Part shown: one piece after another, positions 27,570 to 35,712 of the stretch
Numbering within the stretch: position 1 is the first letter of the stretch
Layout: each line of letters starts with the position of its first letter
Notes under the pieces: generated by a model
The model's database searches: none
The model's input: the letters and a program-made list of their open reading frames with translations, nothing else
What the model was told of the DNA's origin: nothing
Made by a program: the position numbers and the translations under genes
NCBI GenBank assembly: GCA_913051785.1
Contig: CAJXCK010000013.1
Location: forward strand, 1-35,712
Origin: an uncultured Gammaproteobacteria bacterium
Lineage (GTDB): Bacteria > Pseudomonadota > Gammaproteobacteria > Pseudomonadales > Azotimanducaceae
DNA: 35,712 nt
Reading direction: 5' to 3'

Positions 27570-29063
27570 ATGAATACATTTCATGAGAAATACTTAGACA
27601 TGCGTATCAAAACCACAGGTTCAGGACTCGGGAGGCCACTTTATAGCTGCTTCGGTTTAAAAGTATGTGCTGTCCTGGCCAACAGTCTGGTCCTTTTCAT
27701 GTGCTGCGCGGCAATCTCTTCACCGGCTTGGTCTGAAGGCATCTACGATGTTTACCTGGTCGCTGTAGAAGAAGACCCGATCTTAGGCGCGGCATCGGCT
27801 TCTCTTCAGATTAATAAAGAGAGATTACCGCAAGCCCGGTCTGCCCTTCTGCCATCCATAGGAGGCTCTGTCAGCACCAGTAATACTACTGTGGAACTGC
27901 CAGACGCCTTTGATCAAAACCCGCTCAGTCCAACTTTTGGACAAAACTATCCATCTCAAAAGTACAATGACCATGGCTGGAACGCCCAACTCCGCCAGTC
28001 TGTTTTTAACCCGACGACCTGGTTCGCCGTTGGCAGCGCGAGTTCTTCGGTTCAAGCAGCTGAACACGATTTCAAATCACAACAGCAAGACCTCATTATT
28101 CGAGTGTTACAAGCCTACCTCAATATTCTACGAGCACAGGATAGACTAGATACGACGAAAGCAGAGATAACCGCCGTCAAAAGACAACTCGAACAGGTTC
28201 AACAACGATTTGATGTGGGTCTTGTCGCAATAACCGATGTCTTTGACTCACAAGCGGCTTACGACAACGCCGTTGTGAGAGGGATCCAGGCGGAGGGCGA
28301 TTATGCGATTTCATTCGAGACACTCAGTACACTGACTGGCAGGAGCTACGATACTTTAAATAGGTTGGATGAGTCGTTGCCTATCGTGGATCCTAATCCC
28401 TCACAAGAGGATGAGTGGGTGAACACGGCGCTTGAAAACAACTACGGCGTCAAGGCTGCAAGAGCCCAATTAAAAGCCGCAAGGAGAGACAAAAGGGCTA
28501 AACAGTCTAGCCATCTTCCTACGGTGGATGCGACTGTGACCCAAGTAGAGAGTGTCACAGGAGGCAGAAATTTCCTCGGAGCTGACACCACCCAAAGCAC
28601 TGTTTACGGCCTACAACTCTCTTGGCCTCTCTACACCGGTGGACTCACCAGGTCGAGGGTTAGGCAGGCAAACGCGACCGCTGAACAGGCCCGCGAGCTG
28701 CTATTAAGCCAACAGCTTAATGTAACGAGAGATACCAGGAACCTTTATAAATCTGTTACCACAGATGTGGTTCGGGTACAGGCCAGATTAAAAGCCATAA
28801 GATCTTCTCAGTCAGCCTTGGAGGCGACTGAAACCGGTTATGAGGTCGGGACAAGGAATATTGTTGATGTGCTTCAGGCTCAACAGCGCTTGTTCGGATC
28901 TCAGTTTGACTATGCAGACTCTCGATATACCTATCTTCTGAATCTAATGAGGCTAAAGCAAAGTGCAGGCACCCTATCTGAAGCAGATCTCCAAGAACTC
29001 AATTCTTATATGAACCCGGCGAACCGTGTCCAGAGGGTAATATCTGCATCCGCGATTAATTAA
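27570..29063 (+). CDS. tolC: TolC-family outer-membrane efflux protein
   Basis: Outer-membrane channel for tripartite efflux pumps and type I secretion. A signal sequence (hydrophobic VCAVLANSLVLFMCCAAIS, cleavage near SPAWSEG at about residue 54) precedes two repeats of the outer-membrane efflux protein domain; YGLQLSWPLYTGGLTRSRV and TGYEVGTRNIVDVLQAQQRLF are characteristic. Length 497 fits. The signal peptide is long; a second ATG eleven codons in would give a more usual length. The neighbourhood of yqiB and waaA supports the housekeeping tolC. The stop region overlaps waaA by eight bases on the opposite strand. Confidence 0.95.
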   Translation: MNTFHEKYLDMRIKTTGSGLGRPLYSCFGLKVCAVLANSLVLFMCCAAISSPAWSEGIYDVYLVAVEEDPILGAASASLQINKERLPQARSALLPSIGGSVSTSNTTVELPDAFDQNPLSPTFGQNYPSQKYNDHGWNAQLRQSVFNPTTWFAVGSASSSVQAAEHDFKSQQQDLIIRVLQAYLNILRAQDRLDTTKAEITAVKRQLEQVQQRFDVGLVAITDVFDSQAAYDNAVVRGIQAEGDYAISFETLSTLTGRSYDTLNRLDESLPIVDPNPSQEDEWVNTALENNYGVKAARAQLKAARRDKRAKQSSHLPTVDATVTQVESVTGGRNFLGADTTQSTVYGLQLSWPLYTGGLTRSRVRQANATAEQARELLLSQQLNVTRDTRNLYKSVTTDVVRVQARLKAIRSSQSALEATETGYEVGTRNIVDVLQAQQRLFGSQFDYADSRYTYLLNLMRLKQSAGTLSEADLQELNSYMNPANRVQRVISASAIN

Positions 29064-30345
29064 TATTTAACTGGCCCAATTTTTCAAAAAGACTGCCCTC
29101 TAGCCTTGCAAGGCTGCCTCTTTCTTTATTTGCCGATTCTTTCGCCCTCAATCCAACTTGGGAACGCAGCGCATCGTTGGATAGCAGATGAAACAACTCT
29201 TGCTCTAGCTCTATCTCGTCATTGACGAATCGCAGACCTCCACCAAACGCAAGCCTGCTAGTCACCTCTAAAAAATTCTGTCGGTGGGGGCCATACAAAA
29301 TCGGCTTCTCAAGGAGCGCCGGCTCAATGGGGTTTTGACCCCCACTGGGCACCAAAGAGCCCCCTACAAAAGCAATGTCGGTGAGAGAGTAAATCTCTAA
29401 AAGAATTCCCACTCGGTCTATTAGAAGAACGATTCCTTCCTCGAGGGATTGCTGATCCATTTCACTTAGCAGAACGGGTCGCAACTTGAAACGCCGAATT
29501 AGTTCTTCCACGTCCTTGACTCTTTCTATGTGCCTCGGCGCTAAGAAAAGCATGAGATGTGGAAATTTTTCGAGTAAGCCTCTGTGAGCCCGGAGTATTT
29601 TTCTTTCTTCACCGCTTCTGGTTGAAGCTGCAATCCAGGAGAGGCCTATTTTTTTTTGAAATCTTTCGTCGATATTGCCCACCCTCTCCGCCAAATCCTT
29701 CGGCAAGGAGGAATCAAATTTTAAATTCCCCATTAACGTCACTGATTTAGATTGGACCCCCAGAGAAATAAAGTTGTCCCTGTCACTTTCGTACTGAGCA
29801 TAAACCGTATCGAAATAGCCGAATACAGACCTCGTTAGAGCTGCAAAACGACGGTAACCGTTCGCCGACTTCGATGACATTCGCCCATTTACCAAAAAAG
29901 ATGGTATTCCAAGTTTACTTAGCTCATCGAGCAAAACGGGCCAAATCTCTGTCTCCATCAATATTACAGCTTTAGGACAAATTTGACTTAATGCCGACCT
30001 AACAACCAACGCCGAATCGTAAGGCATAAGACTATGTTTTACGCGATTACCAAAAAGGCGCCTTACTTCTGCGGAACCTGAAGGGGTCGTGCTTGTTATT
30101 AGGACTTTGCACTTAGGAAATTCTTGTAATAGTGACTCCACTAATTCCGCTGAGGCTCTTACTTCCCCTAAAGACACGGCTTGAACCCAAATGTCTGCCG
30201 AGGCGTCATGGGAATAAAAGGCTAACCTTTCTCGAAGATTCACACGATAGGACCTATCTCCTATCGACCGAAATAATAATCTGGTAATCAGAACCGGCAA
30301 TAAGACGGTTATTAGGGTCTTATACAGAAACAAAAGCGGTCTCAT
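29056..30345 (-). CDS. waaA: 3-deoxy-D-manno-octulosonic acid transferase
   Basis: Adds Kdo residues to lipid IVA on the cytoplasmic face of the inner membrane. An N-terminal membrane anchor (about residues 8-25) is followed by a GT-B fold; signatures include WVQAVSLGE with the catalytic Glu, ITSTTPSGSAEVRRLF, MPYD, LMETEIWPVLL, and SLVPSGGQNPIEPALLEKPILYGPH in the C-terminal CMP-Kdo site. Length 429 is normal. It is divergent from an LpxL-family acyltransferase, placing two successive lipid A assembly steps side by side. Confidence 0.97.
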   Translation of the reverse strand: MRPLLFLYKTLITVLLPVLITRLLFRSIGDRSYRVNLRERLAFYSHDASADIWVQAVSLGEVRASAELVESLLQEFPKCKVLITSTTPSGSAEVRRLFGNRVKHSLMPYDSALVVRSALSQICPKAVILMETEIWPVLLDELSKLGIPSFLVNGRMSSKSANGYRRFAALTRSVFGYFDTVYAQYESDRDNFISLGVQSKSVTLMGNLKFDSSLPKDLAERVGNIDERFQKKIGLSWIAASTRSGEERKILRAHRGLLEKFPHLMLFLAPRHIERVKDVEELIRRFKLRPVLLSEMDQQSLEEGIVLLIDRVGILLEIYSLTDIAFVGGSLVPSGGQNPIEPALLEKPILYGPHRQNFLEVTSRLAFGGGLRFVNDEIELEQELFHLLSNDALRSQVGLRAKESANKERGSLARLEGSLFEKLGQLNIN

Positions 30346-30585
30346 CTATTGGTTACCTGAACCACGGTCTAACAGATATAAATGTACATTTACGATTTGA
30401 GGCAGCCATGATTTGTAGAATTCTGCGAGAATCAATATATACGGAAACTTCTAGCTACGATCTAATAAACAAAAAAAATCGAGACGTGAAATCTGGAGAT
30501 CATACTGAGCTTTAGCAAGGTTACAAACAACCTCAATTATTGGATTAGCCGAAAAATCGTATCACTTGGCTGGTTAGTATCACGA

Positions 30586-31410
30586 ATGCCGCTGCGTTTT
30601 ATTTTCCGGTTAGGCGCAGTGCTTGGGACGTTGTATTTATTTTTTGGAGGTAGACGCCGGAGAATCGCCAGAAGAAATATCGAGTTGTGCTTTAGTGATC
30701 TTTCTAGGAAAGAACGATCTAAACTCCTCAGAGAGAACTTTAAAGAATCGGGAATCGGCTTACTAGAATCTCTGATACCTTGGCTGAATCCTGATAGAGA
30801 CCTCAAAAAACATTTTGAAATAACAGGTCTCGATCACTTAAAAAGCGCCTTATCGAAAAATAAAGGTGTGATCCTGATAGGGGCTCACTTTACCTCTATC
30901 GATATCTGCTGCCAGCCGTTGAGCGAACTCGAGTCAGTCGCCGTTATTTATCGCAAAAATAAAAATCCTGTTTGGGAGGATCTCCAAACCCTTGGAAGGC
31001 TCAATTTTTTCGACCACGTTATCGATCGAGGAGATATGAGAAAAACTCTCAGACACCTGAAATCTGGAAAGATCATCTGGTACGCGCCTGATCAAGATTA
31101 TGGAATCAGACACTCCGTTTTTGCACCGTTTTTTGGGATACAGGCCGCGACAATTACTGCAACGGAAAGGATTGCTTCATCTAACAGCTCTCCAGTGCTC
31201 TGCTTTAGCGTGAAAAGAGATAACAAACGACGCAAATGGAGTCTTGTCTTTGATAAGGAGATAACAAATTTCCCTGCAAAGAGCAGTTTTGAGAGCGCTA
31301 AGATCTTAAATAATGCACTCGAAAAAATCATTAAGGAGTGTCCGGAACAATACCTGTGGATGCACCGTCGATTTAAAACACGCCCCCCTGGTGAGATCTC
31401 TCTTTACTAA
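30586..31410 (+). CDS. Lipid A acyltransferase, LpxL/HtrB family
   Basis: Transfers secondary fatty acids to Kdo2-lipid IVA or a related acceptor. The HX4D active-site motif is AHFTSID (His101, Asp106 from this ATG); GGRRRRIARRNIELCF near residue 21, YAPDQDYG near 166 and PEQYLWMHRRFKTRP at the C-terminus are family marks. The frame is open back to 30490, and the upstream codons encode IVSLGWLVSR, which aligns with the usual family N-terminus, so the real start may be upstream, for example CTG 30505 behind GGAG. Which acyl position it serves cannot be told from sequence. It is divergent from waaA. Confidence 0.88.
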   Translation: MPLRFIFRLGAVLGTLYLFFGGRRRRIARRNIELCFSDLSRKERSKLLRENFKESGIGLLESLIPWLNPDRDLKKHFEITGLDHLKSALSKNKGVILIGAHFTSIDICCQPLSELESVAVIYRKNKNPVWEDLQTLGRLNFFDHVIDRGDMRKTLRHLKSGKIIWYAPDQDYGIRHSVFAPFFGIQAATITATERIASSNSSPVLCFSVKRDNKRRKWSLVFDKEITNFPAKSSFESAKILNNALEKIIKECPEQYLWMHRRFKTRPPGEISLY

Positions 31411-31550
31411 CTCAGCGTATTTTTTAGGATCGGTAGGGCGCGTTTCGGGTAATATCTGAGCAACAAAATGACAATACGACCCACTCCAAGTATGAAAACG
31501 TCTAAGGACAGAATTCGCCTGTTTATGGGGAGTTGAGACAAGGAAAGATC

Positions 31551-33227
31551 ATGGTTGATGAGCGAAAGTATAGTTCAAGAGTCGTAGACGGAATCGAACA
31601 GGCGCCCAGCAGGGCGATGCTTTATCCCACGGGATTCAAAAAGGAAGACTTCAGCAAGCCACAAATTGGAGTCGCTTCGCTGTGGAGCATGGTAACTCCC
31701 TGCAACATGCACATAAACCATTTAGCTGACGAGGCCATTAAAGGAGCAGATAGTGCTGGAGGCAAAGGTGTCCTCTTCAACACAATAACCGTTTCAGATG
31801 GCATTTCCATGGGTACGCCTGGAATGAGATTCTCTCTCGTATCAAGAGAAGTTATCGCTGACTCAATTGAAACCGTTGTTTGTGCTCAGGGGTTTGATGG
31901 TTTCGTGGCTATTGGTGGTTGCGACAAAAATATGCCTGCCTGCGGCATCGCGATTGCACGCATGAATCGTCCAAGTGTTTTCGTCTATGGCGGCACCATT
32001 TTACCTGGGGAGCAGCGCCGAGATATCGTATCGGTGTTTGAGGCTGTAGGCAGCCACGCTGCAGGAAAAGTTTCAGACATTGAGTTACAGGAAGTGGAAG
32101 CTACGGCGATACCTGGACCGGGATCATGCGGTGGCATGTATACCGCCAATACAATGGCGTCATCGATGGAGGCATTGGGGCTGTCTTTACCTAATAGCTC
32201 TGCACAAAATGCAGTTAGCGAAGCCAAGCTCCAGGACAGTTACAACGCCGGGGCAGCTGTACGCAACCTGATTAAAATGGGGATCAAACCCAGTGACATC
32301 CTGTCCCGAGAAGCATTCGAAAACGCAATAACCCTCACTATCGCATTGGAGGGGTCTACGAACGCAGTACTACACCTGTTAGCCATAGCGCATGCTGCGG
32401 AAATCCCCCTAACTCTGGATGATTTCAGCCGAATTGGTAAGCGAGTGCCCGTTCTGGCTGATATGCGCCCAGCAGGTCACTACGCCATGAGCGAGCTTAT
32501 AGAAATTGGTGGCATCCAACCGCTTATGAAGACTTTACTCGCTGAAGGTTTAATCCACGGCGATTGCTTAACGGTGACCGGAAAAACCTTGGCGGAAAAT
32601 TTGATGAATGTGCCTGACTATCCGGCCACACAAAAAATAATCCGTCCACTTAGTAATCCAATCAAGAAAGACAGTCACTTAGTCATACTGCGGGGCAACC
32701 TAGCACCAGAGGGCGCCGTTGCAAAAATCACCGGTCATGAGGGTCTGACGTTTACGGGCACCGCTCGCTGCTTCCACGGCGAAGAAGCCGCTATGGCAGC
32801 AATTATGGGCGGCACTGTGGATAAAGGTGATGTGGTAATCGTGCGCTATGAGGGACCAAAGGGAGGCCCGGGAATGCGAGAAATGCTCAGCCCAACCAGC
32901 GCCATCAACGGCCGCGGACTCTCCGAACACGTTGCACTATTGACAGACGGTCGTTTTTCTGGAGGTTCCCATGGATTCGTAATTGGCCATGTAACACCCG
33001 AGGCTCATTTGGGCGGACCCATAGCACTAGTACATGACGGCGACACGATTACAGTCGATGCCGAACAGTGCACGGTGACCTTAGCCGTGAGCGACGAAGA
33101 AATGGCTCAACGTCGGGCTCAGTGGACACCACCAGAGCCTTATGCGACGAGAGGCACACTGGCCAAATATGCACAACAGGTCAGCTCAGCAAGTGAAGGC
33201 GCCGTTACTGATAAGTATCTGGACTGA
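31551..33227 (+). CDS. ilvD: Dihydroxy-acid dehydratase, short subfamily
   Basis: Iron-sulfur dehydratase in valine, leucine and isoleucine synthesis. Cluster cysteines are in TPCNMH (about 51), [10 protein letters not shown] (about 124) and [13 protein letters not shown] (about 193). ATG 31551 has AAGGAAAG upstream and gives 558 residues; the track's TTG 31533 has less support. Typical gammaproteobacterial IlvD is about 611-616 residues and reads quite differently at the N-terminus; this one is the short type seen in plants, cyanobacteria and several other phyla. A sugar-acid dehydratase of the same superfamily is less likely given the strong IlvD motifs. It begins a block with changing base composition. 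Confidence 0.92.
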   Translation: MVDERKYSSRVVDGIEQAPSRAMLYPTGFKKEDFSKPQIGVASLWSMVTPCNMHINHLADEAIKGADSAGGKGVLFNTITVSDGISMGTPGMRFSLVSREVIADSIETVVCAQGFDGFVAIGGCDKNMPACGIAIARMNRPSVFVYGGTILPGEQRRDIVSVFEAVGSHAAGKVSDIELQEVEATAIPGPGSCGGMYTANTMASSMEALGLSLPNSSAQNAVSEAKLQDSYNAGAAVRNLIKMGIKPSDILSREAFENAITLTIALEGSTNAVLHLLAIAHAAEIPLTLDDFSRIGKRVPVLADMRPAGHYAMSELIEIGGIQPLMKTLLAEGLIHGDCLTVTGKTLAENLMNVPDYPATQKIIRPLSNPIKKDSHLVILRGNLAPEGAVAKITGHEGLTFTGTARCFHGEEAAMAAIMGGTVDKGDVVIVRYEGPKGGPGMREMLSPTSAINGRGLSEHVALLTDGRFSGGSHGFVIGHVTPEAHLGGPIALVHDGDTITVDAEQCTVTLAVSDEEMAQRRAQWTPPEPYATRGTLAKYAQQVSSASEGAVTDKYLD

Positions 33228-33228
33228 A

Positions 33229-33468
33229 GTGCAGCCAGCCGCAGACTGCAGGCTATGCGATGCGCCGAGCGAGAACCGCCACAGCGTGCCGGTCTACCGG
33301 CTATCGGTTTGTGATTTGTGCTGGCAGCAGGCCCAGAACGGCTGGCCTAAGGAGGCTGAGCCTATTTTATTCGCCGCGCTGGCCAAGGCCGGTCTGCTGA
33401 TCCCGGACCGCAACGACCGCGGTTTGTTGCCACGGCAATATGCGCCACCAAAAGACTACGCCCTTTAA
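33229..33468 (+). CDS. Small zinc-ribbon-like hypothetical protein
   Basis: GTG 33229 lies one base after the ilvD stop and opens 79 codons in a GC-rich stretch. The protein has two CxxC pairs (CRLC about residue 7 and CDLC about residue 28), spaced as in a zinc ribbon, then a mainly helical half and a proline-rich end, RGLLPRQYAPPKDYAL. I do not recognise the family. No strong Shine-Dalgarno is seen, but tight coupling to ilvD would allow reinitiation. The organised cysteines argue for a real gene. Confidence 0.6.
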   Translation: MQPAADCRLCDAPSENRHSVPVYRLSVCDLCWQQAQNGWPKEAEPILFAALAKAGLLIPDRNDRGLLPRQYAPPKDYAL

Positions 33469-33488
33469 TCCAGCCCGCGCCTATGTCC

Positions 33489-33896
33489 TCAACTTGTAGG
33501 AGTTAGTCGCAGTGCTACCGAATCCTCTCTGGGCGCCATCATGCTGATGATCTGATCGCGCCAGCCGTACTTATCGCGCATCAACTCATTCACTAGTACT
33601 ACTCGCTCCGGCTCTGATGCAATAAAAAACTCATAACGGACGCCATCACGCTCCAAGGCCACTGGCATGGATTGCGCAAGGGCGCGCTGGGTTCATCCCG
33701 AGGCGGCGTCTCCGCGCAGCCACATCGCGCCGTCGTGATCCACCACCCATAAGCCCGTTGTTGTTGGAGCACTAGTCGCCTGATCCACTGAAGTCAGTAC
33801 CACCACCTCACCAGTTTCCGACGCCACCCCTTGCAGCAAGACGACAAACAACAGCAGCGCGAATACACTGCCTACCAGCTTTGCTATCAGTCTCAT
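33489..33896 (-). pseudogene. Membrane-anchored nitroreductase/PPOX-like small protein, interrupted by in-frame TGA
   Basis: A reading frame of 135 codons broken once, by TGA at 33693-33695. The first part has a signal or membrane segment (LVGSVFALLLFVVLLQG) then LWVVDHDGAMWLRGDAASG; after the TGA the same frame continues QRALAQSMPVALERDGVRYEFF and ends MRDKYGWRDQIISMMAPREDSVALRLTP. Together these match a family of small flavin or F420-like reductase proteins in which the pattern is WLR..SGW..R, so the stop replaces an expected Trp (TGG to TGA). GGGAG stands before the ATG. It follows hemE by 29 bases. It may be a recent pseudogene, a sequencing error, or read through. Confidence 0.7.
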
Positions 33897-33925
33897 AATT
33901 CTCCCGAGTGGTGCGTCGAAACGCT

Positions 33926-34951
33926 TTAGCGGGCGCTGTGCTGATGCACAAAATCCACTAGGAACTTAACGTTATCCACCGGCGTCTCAGGAATGATGCC
34001 GTGGCCTAAGTTAAAGATATGACCGCCGCGACCTGCCACGTCGTGCAAAAGCTGACCTGCCTGCTGGCCGATTGCGCGTTGCTCTGCACACAATATAATT
34101 GGATCCAAATTACCCTGCACCGCCTTACAGCCAAGCTGCTCCCACGTTGCTACCAGCGGGGTACGCCAATCAAAGGCTAAAACGTCGAAGGGTAAGGTGG
34201 ACACGCTCGGTAGCAGATGCGAATTGCCAGTACCGAAATAAATTACCGGTACCGTAGTGCCCAATTGCTGTAGCATCGTCTCTAAATACGGGTGCACAAA
34301 AGTGGTGTAATCCTGAATCGACAAGTTGCCCACCCAAGTGTCAAATAACTGCACCGCCTCCACCCCAGCACTGATCTGCAGCTGCAGATAACTGACCAGT
34401 TGCTGTACCAACTTTTCCATAAGGTGGGCCCATAAGTCCGGGCGGTTGTGCATCATTTTTTTCACTTCAACATAGTTGCGCGAGCCGCGTCCTTCTATGG
34501 CATAAGAGGCCAGCGTGAAGGGCGCTCCAGCAAAACCAATTAACGCGATGTGCTTGGGCAAATCCGCATTAATGCAGCGAACGGTATCCGCAATATAGGG
34601 CGTGGCTTCTATGGCAGGCGCTGTCCGCAGCGCCACAACATCCTTTTCATGACGAATGGGATTACTAAAAACTGGCCCCTCACCAGGCAAATAGTCTAAG
34701 TGCAATCCCATAGGCTCAAGAATAGGTAGTAAATCAGCGAACATAATGGCGGCATCAACTCCGAGAATACGCTGAGCGTCTAATGTCGCTTGGGCGGCTT
34801 TCTCTGGATTTTTAAAAAAATCCAAGCTCGGCAGGTCACCTTTCACTTGATGATATTCGGGCATGTAGCGCCCGGCCTGGCGATTCAGCCATATAGGCGT
34901 CCTGGGGGTCCGTTCTCCTCGACATGCCTGAAGAAATATTTTTTCCTTCAT
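33926..34951 (-). CDS. hemE: Uroporphyrinogen decarboxylase
   Basis: Decarboxylates uroporphyrinogen III to coproporphyrinogen III in haem synthesis. RQAGRYMPEY near residue 24, the catalytic Asp in AIMFADLLP, GFAGAPFTLASYAIEG and FNLGHGI are clear signatures. ATG 34951 gives 341 residues; GTG 34963 overlaps the fabV stop as GTGA and is an alternative that would couple the two. The wording FADLLPILEPMGL and FDTWVGNLSIQDY differs from the gammaproteobacterial HemE (FSDILTIPDAMGLGL) and resembles HemE of other phyla, so transfer is possible. It may be a second copy or the only one; the window cannot tell. Confidence 0.94.
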   Translation of the reverse strand: MKEKIFLQACRGERTPRTPIWLNRQAGRYMPEYHQVKGDLPSLDFFKNPEKAAQATLDAQRILGVDAAIMFADLLPILEPMGLHLDYLPGEGPVFSNPIRHEKDVVALRTAPAIEATPYIADTVRCINADLPKHIALIGFAGAPFTLASYAIEGRGSRNYVEVKKMMHNRPDLWAHLMEKLVQQLVSYLQLQISAGVEAVQLFDTWVGNLSIQDYTTFVHPYLETMLQQLGTTVPVIYFGTGNSHLLPSVSTLPFDVLAFDWRTPLVATWEQLGCKAVQGNLDPIILCAEQRAIGQQAGQLLHDVAGRGGHIFNLGHGIIPETPVDNVKFLVDFVHQHSAR

Positions 34952-34959
34952 CTGTTTTC

Positions 34960-35712
34960 TCACCCGAAATCGAAAATGCGCTTTGGATCGACATCTAATT
35001 CATAATCAATGTCATCGAACCCGAAACCGAAGATATTCAAAAAATCAGAACGGAAACCCTCTAAATCGCCTAGTTCATCGAGATTTTCTGTCGTTACATT
35101 CAGCCAATTTTGTGAGACTACCTTTTGAACTTCAGGCCGTAATTCGAGGTCATCCATTCGAATCCGACCCTCATCGTCTAGACGCTGCTCAACGCCACCC
35201 AAAAGTTGCGTGGCGAATAATCGATATATATGCGTAATACAGTCTTCATGAAGATTCATTCTCTTCATCACACGAAACAGCAGCGCAACGTAAAGCGGAA
35301 CGACTGGAATCGCCGCACTTGCCTGACTAACTATCGCCTTCAAAACGGCGACCTGCGCCTTACCGCCAATAGTAGTCAGTTTCTCTGAGATAGCTCTACT
35401 CGCTCTATCTAAATCTGCTTTTGCTAAACCGAGAGTCCCATCCCAATAAATAGGCCAGGTTAATTTACTGCCAATATAGGTGTAAGAAATCGTTTTTGCT
35501 CCCTCCGCCAAGAGGTCTGCTTCTGCCAACGCGTCAATCCAATACTCCCAGTCCTCACCACCCATGACCGCCACTGTTGACTTTGCCTCCTCTTCAGTCG
35601 CTGGTTCCAAAGTTATTTCGCTGACCTCTCCTTTTTCGACATGCACTGTCTTTATCCGAAGAACACTTTCCATGGGTTTTATACTTGAGCGGTAAAGCAA
35701 TCCATCCTTTGG
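34960..35712 (-). CDS. fabV: Trans-2-enoyl-ACP/CoA reductase FabV, C-terminal two-thirds
   Basis: NADH-dependent enoyl reductase of fatty acid synthesis, a triclosan-tolerant alternative to FabI. The frame is open to the window edge (reading PKDG before the track's start), so the N-terminal Rossmann part is missing. Visible signatures are EPATEEE, TVAVMGGEDWEYWIDAL, YTYIGSKLTWPIYWDGTLG with the catalytic Tyr-X8-Lys pair, SQASAAIPVVPLY, and the C-terminal FGFGFDDIDYELDV. Local GC is low, unlike the hemE stretch that follows. The stop overlaps the possible GTG start of hemE. Confidence 0.95.
   Translation of the reverse strand, partial: PKDGLLYRSSIKPMESVLRIKTVHVEKGEVSEITLEPATEEEAKSTVAVMGGEDWEYWIDALAEADLLAEGAKTISYTYIGSKLTWPIYWDGTLGLAKADLDRASRAISEKLTTIGGKAQVAVLKAIVSQASAAIPVVPLYVALLFRVMKRMNLHEDCITHIYRLFATQLLGGVEQRLDDEGRIRMDDLELRPEVQKVVSQNWLNVTTENLDELGDLEGFRSDFLNIFGFGFDDIDYELDVDPKRIFDFG

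Noticed and set aside
32700-32930. 76-residue minus-strand ORF opposite ilvD
   Set aside because: Lies within the conserved C-terminal part of ilvD and has no independent support.

Overview
The window looks like core chromosome of a marine-type gammaproteobacterium with moderate GC and very tight gene packing. The gene order purA-hisZ-hflC-hflK-hflX-hfq-miaA-mutL-amiB-tsaE-nnrD-queG-orn, then psd, serB, parC-parE, tolC and waaA, is the classic gammaproteobacterial backbone, closest from memory to the purA-to-waaA region of Pseudomonas aeruginosa. The exact lineage cannot be fixed from this stretch. No rRNA, tRNA, CRISPR array, prophage or insertion sequence was seen. No stretch above 300 bases lacks a gene; the longest gaps are yqiB-tolC (about 255 b) and waaA-lpxL (about 240 b).

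Region 1 (1-2521) is a small accessory block: the start of a short-chain dehydrogenase, a divergent MerR-type regulator that resembles CarH/LitR in its DNA-binding half but lacks the usual B12-binding motif, and folE2. An identical 11-base motif lies upstream of the dehydrogenase and of folE2, which suggests one regulon. A 59-residue Trm112-like gene missed by the ORF track follows.

Region 2 (2548-14900) is one unbroken minus-strand run covering purine synthesis (purA), histidine synthesis control (hisZ), FtsH modulators (hflK, hflC), ribosome rescue (hflX), RNA chaperone (hfq), tRNA modification (miaA, tsaE), mismatch repair (mutL), cell-wall cleavage (amiB) and metabolite repair (nnrD). Five consecutive genes in it (nnrD, tsaE, amiB, mutL, miaA) have no usable AUG start, and amiB appears to start at ATT behind a perfect Shine-Dalgarno. 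Hfq is a bare core with an altered rim.

Region 3 (14990-31410) holds queG, orn, psd, a complete EF-P beta-lysylation module (epmA, efp, epmB), serB, a YtjB-like membrane protein, topoisomerase IV (parC, parE), yqiB, tolC, waaA and an LpxL-family acyltransferase. Every convergent gene pair here overlaps or abuts, so there is no room for ordinary terminators.

Region 4 (31551-35712) differs in character: ilvD and hemE are of subfamilies that are not the usual gammaproteobacterial ones, GC rises sharply around 33.2-34.5 kb, and between them sit a small zinc-ribbon ORF and a small reductase-like gene broken by one in-frame TGA at a position where a tryptophan is expected. The window ends inside fabV. 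I did not find a clearly new multi-gene defence or metabolic system; the most interesting signals are unusual translation starts, the MerR/FolE2/dehydrogenase regulon and the mosaic ilvD-hemE block.
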